Shown here: positions 4,987-8,431 of the stretch, one piece after another | Numbering within the stretch: position 1 is the stretch's first letter | How the letters are laid out: every line of letters starts with the position of its first letter | Origin: Clostridiales bacterium | Lineage (GTDB): Bacteria > Bacillota > Clostridia > Oscillospirales > Ruminococcaceae | Assembly: GCA_012800685.1 (NCBI GenBank) | Contig: JAAZIT010000148.1 | Coordinates: forward strand, 1 to 8,431 | DNA length: 8,431 bases | Reading direction: 5' to 3' | Position numbers and translations under genes: made by a program | Notes under the pieces: model-generated | Database searches by the model: none | What the model was told of the DNA's origin: nothing | Seen by the model: the letters and a program-made list of their open reading frames with translations, nothing else

Positions 4987-6780
4987 ATGTATCGTTCACA
5001 CGTTTTAGTTTGCGGCGGAACAGGTTGTACTTCTTCTGGAAGCAACCAAATTATAAGCTCACTTGAAAGTGAAATTGCAAAAAATGGACTAGCTGAAGAG
5101 GTTCAGGTAGTTAAAACCGGATGCTTTGGACTTTGTGCATTAGGTCCAATCATGATTATTTATCCAGAGGGTACATTCTATTCTATGGTACAACCTGATG
5201 ATGTGGCTGAAATTGTATCAGAACATCTTCTTAAGGGACGTATCGTAACACGTCTTGTTTATGATGAGACAGTTACTGAAAGTGGAATTAAATCACTAAA
5301 TGAAACAAATTTCTATAAGAAACAGCACCGTATTGCTTTAAGAAATTGCGGTGTAATTAATCCTGAAAATATTGATGAATATATTGGAACAGGTGGATAT
5401 GAGGGACTAGGTAAGTGCCTAACCGAAATGACACCAGATGATGTTATTCAAACTCTTATGGATTCAGGGCTTCGTGGAAGAGGCGGCGGTGGATTCTCAA
5501 CAGGATTTAAATGGAAATTAGCTAGAACAATTGTTCCAAATGCTGACCAAAAATATGTTTGTTGTAACGCTGACGAGGGCGACCCAGGTGCATTTATGGA
5601 CCGTTCAATTCTTGAGGGAGACCCACACGCACTTATCGAGGCTATGGCAATTGCAGGATATGCAATTGGTGCAAATCAAGGATATGTGTACGTTCGTGCT
5701 GAATATCCAATTGCTGTTAAGAGACTTCAGATTGCTATTGATCAGGCTAAGGAATATGGACTTTTGGGCGACAATATATTTGAAAGTGGATTTAGCTTTG
5801 ACATGGGCATTAGATTGGGCGCAGGAGCGTTCGTGTGTGGTGAGGAAACAGCTCTAATGACTTCAATTGAGGGAAATAGAGGAGAACCAAACCCAAGACC
5901 TCCATTCCCAGCTGAAAAGGGACTATACCAAAAACCAACTGTACTTAATAACGTTGAAACATATGCAAACGTTCCACAAATTATGGTTAAGGGTGCTGAT
6001 TGGTTCTCATCAATCGGAACTGAAAAATCAAAGGGAACAAAGGTATTCGCTCTCGGTGGAAAAATTAACAACACTGGTTTAGTTGAGGTTCCTATGGGAA
6101 CAACACTAAGAGAGGTTGTTGAAGAAATTGGTGGAGGAATTCCAAACGGAAAGAAGTTTAAGGCTGCTCAAACAGGCGGACCTTCGGGTGGATGTATTCC
6201 AACTGAACTTTATGACGTTGAAATTGATTATGATAACCTAATTAAAATCGGCTCTATGATGGGTTCAGGCGGACTTATTGTAATGGACGAGGATAACTGT
6301 ATGGTTGATATTGCTAAGTTCTTCCTAGAATTTACAGTTGACGAATCATGCGGAAAATGTACTTGATGTAGAATTGGTACAAAAAGACTTTATGAAATGC
6401 TTGAAAAGATTACTGAGGGTACAGCTACTCTTGAGGATCTTGATAAGATTGAAAAGCTATGCTATTACATTAAGAACAACTCTCTGTGTGGTCTAGGACA
6501 GACTGCTCCGAACCCTGTTCTTTCAACACTCCGTTATTTCAAGGACGAGTATCTTGCACATATCGTTGACAAGAAATGTCCAGCAGGAGTTTGTAAGTCA
6601 CTGCTTCAATATGTTGTTGTGGCTGATAAGTGTAAGGGCTGTACACTTTGTGCAAGAGTATGCCCAGCAGATGCAATTGTTGGGACAGTTAAAAACCCAC
6701 ACTTTATTGACACAACTAAGTGTGTTAAGTGCGGAGCTTGTATTGAAAAGTGTAAGTTCGGTGCAATTGTGAAGAAGTAA
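4987..6780 (+). CDS. hndC: NuoF-like FMN/NAD(P)H subunit of bifurcating hydrogenase, with in-frame UGA (candidate selenoprotein)
   Basis: Read through the TGA at codon 460, the frame encodes 597 residues, the usual HydB/HndC length. Domain order: an N-terminal thioredoxin-like [2Fe-2S] domain (C9, C14, C46, C50); the NADH/FMN domain with GLRGRGGGGF (161-170) and CNADEGDPGAFMDR (193-206); the SLBB region (GKINNTGLVEVPMG, 358-371); the [4Fe-4S] domain (C455, C458, C461, C501); and a C-terminal 2x[4Fe-4S] ferredoxin (C549/552/555/559 and C579/582/585/589). The protein oxidises or reduces NAD(P)H at FMN and is the presumed bifurcation site of the complex. The start follows AGGAGG at 4971-4976. 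The TGA falls in ESCGKCT-x-CRIG, where NuoF proteins such as that of E. coli normally have Pro. Without readthrough the product would be 459 aa and lose ligands C461 and C501 and both ferredoxin clusters. An internal ATG at 6397 has no convincing ribosome binding site. Also called hydB. Confidence 0.92.
6364..6366 (+). other. In-frame TGA, candidate selenocysteine codon (Sec460 of HndC)
   Basis: The codon sits between Cys458-Thr and Cys461 of the [4Fe-4S] ligand motif (CGKCT-x-CRIG). All reading-frame conservation continues for 137 codons after it. TGG encodes Trp at several conserved sites in this window (HndC residues 176 and 339, HndD residue 305), and no other gene has an internal TGA, so general reassignment of TGA to Trp or Gly is unlikely. 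Weak hairpins lie downstream: TGTA-GAATTGG-TACA (6367-6381) starts very close to the codon, and CTTT/AAAG (6388-6391/6405-6408) has a 13-nt loop at a more usual distance. Neither is a convincing bacterial SECIS by eye. Alternatives are a sequencing error or a genuine nonsense mutation. Confidence 0.65.
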
Positions 6781-6798
6781 GAGGGAGGAAATAGTTTA

Positions 6799-8431
6799 AT
6801 GGAAATGGTTAATATAAAAATTAACGGTTTTTCCCTAGAAGTTGCTAAGGGAACAACAATACTAGAGGCTGCACGTATCGCTGGAATTGAAATTCCAACC
6901 CTTTGCTTTCTAAAGGAAATTAACGCTATTGGTGCTTGCCGTATTTGCGTTGTTGAGGTTAAGGGAGCTAGAAGCTTGGTTGCGTCATGTGTGTATCCGG
7001 TAAACGAGGGTATGGAGGTATTTACAAATACTCCAACCGTTATTGAATCAAGAAAACAGACGCTACAGCTTATCCTTTCAGACCATGACAGAAAATGCTT
7101 GTCATGCGTAAGAAGTGGAAATTGCGAATTGCAAAAGCTTTGTAAGGACTTAGGCGTTGATGATGAAACTTTATATGAGGGAGCTAAAAATTCATACGAA
7201 ATTGATGATAGTGCCGCTCATATGATTCGTGATAATAATAAGTGTATTCTTTGTAGAAGATGCTCTGCTGTTTGTGAAAAAACACAAAAAATCGGAGTAA
7301 TTGGTGCAAATGAAAGAGGCTTTAAAACATTTATCGGCTCTGCATTCGATATGGGACTAGGAGAGACTTCATGTGTTTCTTGTGGACAGTGTATTGCTGT
7401 ATGCCCAACTGGTGCTTTGGCTGAAAAGGATAATACCGGTGAAGTTTTTGCTGCACTTGCAGATGAGACTAAAACTGTTATTGTTCAGACAGCTCCAGCT
7501 GTTAGAGCTGCTTTAGGTGAAGCTTTTGGGCTTCCAATCGGAACTAACGCTGAGGGAAAAATGGTTGCTGCTCTAAGAAGAATGGGCTTTGATAAGGTGT
7601 TTGATACAGACTTTGCCGCTGACTTGACTATTATGGAGGAAGCTACAGAATTCCTTGATAGAGTTAAAAATGGCGGAAAGCTACCTATGATTACATCTTG
7701 CTCACCTGGCTGGATTAAGTACTGCGAGCATTACTTCCCAGATATGACTGCAAACCTATCAAGCTGTAAGTCACCTATGCAGATGTTTGGTGCAACTGCT
7801 AAGACTTACTACGCTGAAAAAATGGGAATCGACCCTAAAGATATGGTTGTTGTAGCAGTAATGCCTTGTACAGCTAAGAAGTTTGAAATTGGAAGAGATG
7901 ACATGGACGCTGCTGGTGTTCCGGACGTTGATATTTCAATTACAACTCGTGAGCTTTCATATATGATTGATAGAGTTGGTTTAAAATTCAATAGTCTTCC
8001 AGATGAAGAATTTGATAACCCACTAGGAATTTCAACCGGTGCAGCTGTAATATTCGGTGCAACAGGTGGAGTTATGGAAGCTGCTCTTAGAACAGCTGTA
8101 GAAACACTAACCGGCGAGGAGCTAAAGGCACTTGATTTCACTGATGTTCGTGGAACTGAGGGAATTAAGGAAGCTTCATATGATGTTGCAGGAATGGAAA
8201 TTAAGGTTGCTGTAGTTTCAGGACTAGGAAACGCTAAGGAGCTTTTGGATAAGGTGAATAAAGGCGAAGCTAATTATCACTTTATTGAAATCATGGGCTG
8301 TCCTGGTGGCTGTGTAAATGGTGGTGGACAACCACAACAGCCTGCTTATATTCATAATACTGTGGATATTAAGGCACTTAGAGCTAAGGTTCTTTATGAC
8401 CTAGACGCTGCAATGCCAGTAAGAAAATCAC
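6799..8431 (+). CDS. hndD: Catalytic [FeFe]-hydrogenase subunit (3' end beyond window)
   Basis: The frame is open for 544 codons to the window edge; comparison with Clostridium CpI suggests only a short C-terminal tail is missing. It catalyses reversible H2 formation in the cytosol. Domains in order: an N-terminal [2Fe-2S] domain (C36, C47, C50, C64); a His-ligated [4Fe-4S] cluster (H96, C100, C103, C109); a 2x[4Fe-4S] ferredoxin domain (C149/152/155/159 and C192/195/198/202); and the H domain with TSCSPGW (299-305), MPCTAKKFE (355-363) and EIMGCPGGCVNGGG (497-510). The first H-cluster motif has Ser302 where prototypical enzymes such as CpI have a second adjacent cysteine, a variant I believe is frequent in the multimeric bifurcating group. 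GGGAGG at 6783-6788 supports the ATG at 6799; the ATG at 6805 is the alternative. The gene starts 18 bp after hndC. Also called hydA. Confidence 0.95.
   Translation, partial: MEMVNIKINGFSLEVAKGTTILEAARIAGIEIPTLCFLKEINAIGACRICVVEVKGARSLVASCVYPVNEGMEVFTNTPTVIESRKQTLQLILSDHDRKCLSCVRSGNCELQKLCKDLGVDDETLYEGAKNSYEIDDSAAHMIRDNNKCILCRRCSAVCEKTQKIGVIGANERGFKTFIGSAFDMGLGETSCVSCGQCIAVCPTGALAEKDNTGEVFAALADETKTVIVQTAPAVRAALGEAFGLPIGTNAEGKMVAALRRMGFDKVFDTDFAADLTIMEEATEFLDRVKNGGKLPMITSCSPGWIKYCEHYFPDMTANLSSCKSPMQMFGATAKTYYAEKMGIDPKDMVVVAVMPCTAKKFEIGRDDMDAAGVPDVDISITTRELSYMIDRVGLKFNSLPDEEFDNPLGISTGAAVIFGATGGVMEAALRTAVETLTGEELKALDFTDVRGTEGIKEASYDVAGMEIKVAVVSGLGNAKELLDKVNKGEANYHFIEIMGCPGGCVNGGGQPQQPAYIHNTVDIKALRAKVLYDLDAAMPVRKS

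Noticed and set aside
6364..6366. TGA read as Trp or Gly through an altered genetic code
   Set aside because: In AT-rich genomes with a reassigned TGA, that codon is abundant. Here it occurs once in the conserved genes, while TGG and GGA are used normally for Trp and Gly.
6397..6780. Separate 127-aa ferredoxin-like gene starting at the ATG at 6397
   Set aside because: It is the same frame as hndC after the TGA. No good ribosome binding site precedes it, and it would start in the middle of the conserved [4Fe-4S] domain, after ligand C461.
7696..7720. TSCSPGW in place of TSCCPGW in the first H-cluster motif of HndD
   Set aside because: To my knowledge this Ser variant is widespread in multimeric NAD(P)-linked hydrogenases, so it is a subgroup trait rather than a defect.

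Overview
The window looks like a low-GC anaerobic Firmicute of the class Clostridia. Intergenic DNA is AT-rich, the main genes have strong AGGAGG-type ribosome binding sites, and the right half carries an electron-bifurcating, NAD(P)-linked [FeFe]-hydrogenase operon of the HndABCD (HydABC-like) type. I cannot name a genus from the sequence.

Left part (1-1600). A possible 3' fragment of a gene (3-146) is followed by a near-consensus promoter with a palindrome over its -35 box, then an unrecognised 155-aa orphan protein (378-845, +). A second unrecognised protein of 152 aa (1120-1578, -) converges on it, with a hairpin between the two (1014-1049). The minus-strand gene has its own strong promoter at 1720-1748.

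Middle (1579-2642). About 1 kb has no credible gene but much inverted-repeat structure: a minus-strand terminator-like hairpin (1772-1814), two more hairpins (1815-1840, 1878-1914), and a nested, apparently bistable palindrome at 2182-2278. An extended -10 promoter (2507-2515) then reads into the hydrogenase operon.

Right part (2643-8431). The order is hndA (NuoE-like [2Fe-2S] subunit), a histidine-kinase-like ATPase, hndB (thioredoxin-fold [2Fe-2S] ferredoxin), hndC (NuoF-like FMN/NAD(P)H subunit) and hndD (catalytic [FeFe] hydrogenase, cut by the window edge). NADH and ferredoxin electrons would meet at HndC and the HndD iron-sulfur chain, and H2 would be made or oxidised at the H-cluster. 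Two spacers inside this operon are unusual. One (3141-3835) is an array of about 96-bp tandem repeats that begins inside the 3' end of hndA. The other (4394-4611) holds three hairpins with an identical AGAGGT hexaloop and covarying stems.

The most striking observation is an in-frame TGA at 6364-6366 in hndC. It lies exactly inside the C-x2-C-x2-C ligand motif of the NuoF [4Fe-4S] cluster, and 137 intact, conserved codons follow it. TGG encodes Trp throughout the window and no gene here ends in TGA. The simplest functional reading is selenocysteine (CTUCR), giving a selenoprotein form of the bifurcating-hydrogenase flavin subunit. A sequencing error or nonsense mutation cannot be excluded without other data.
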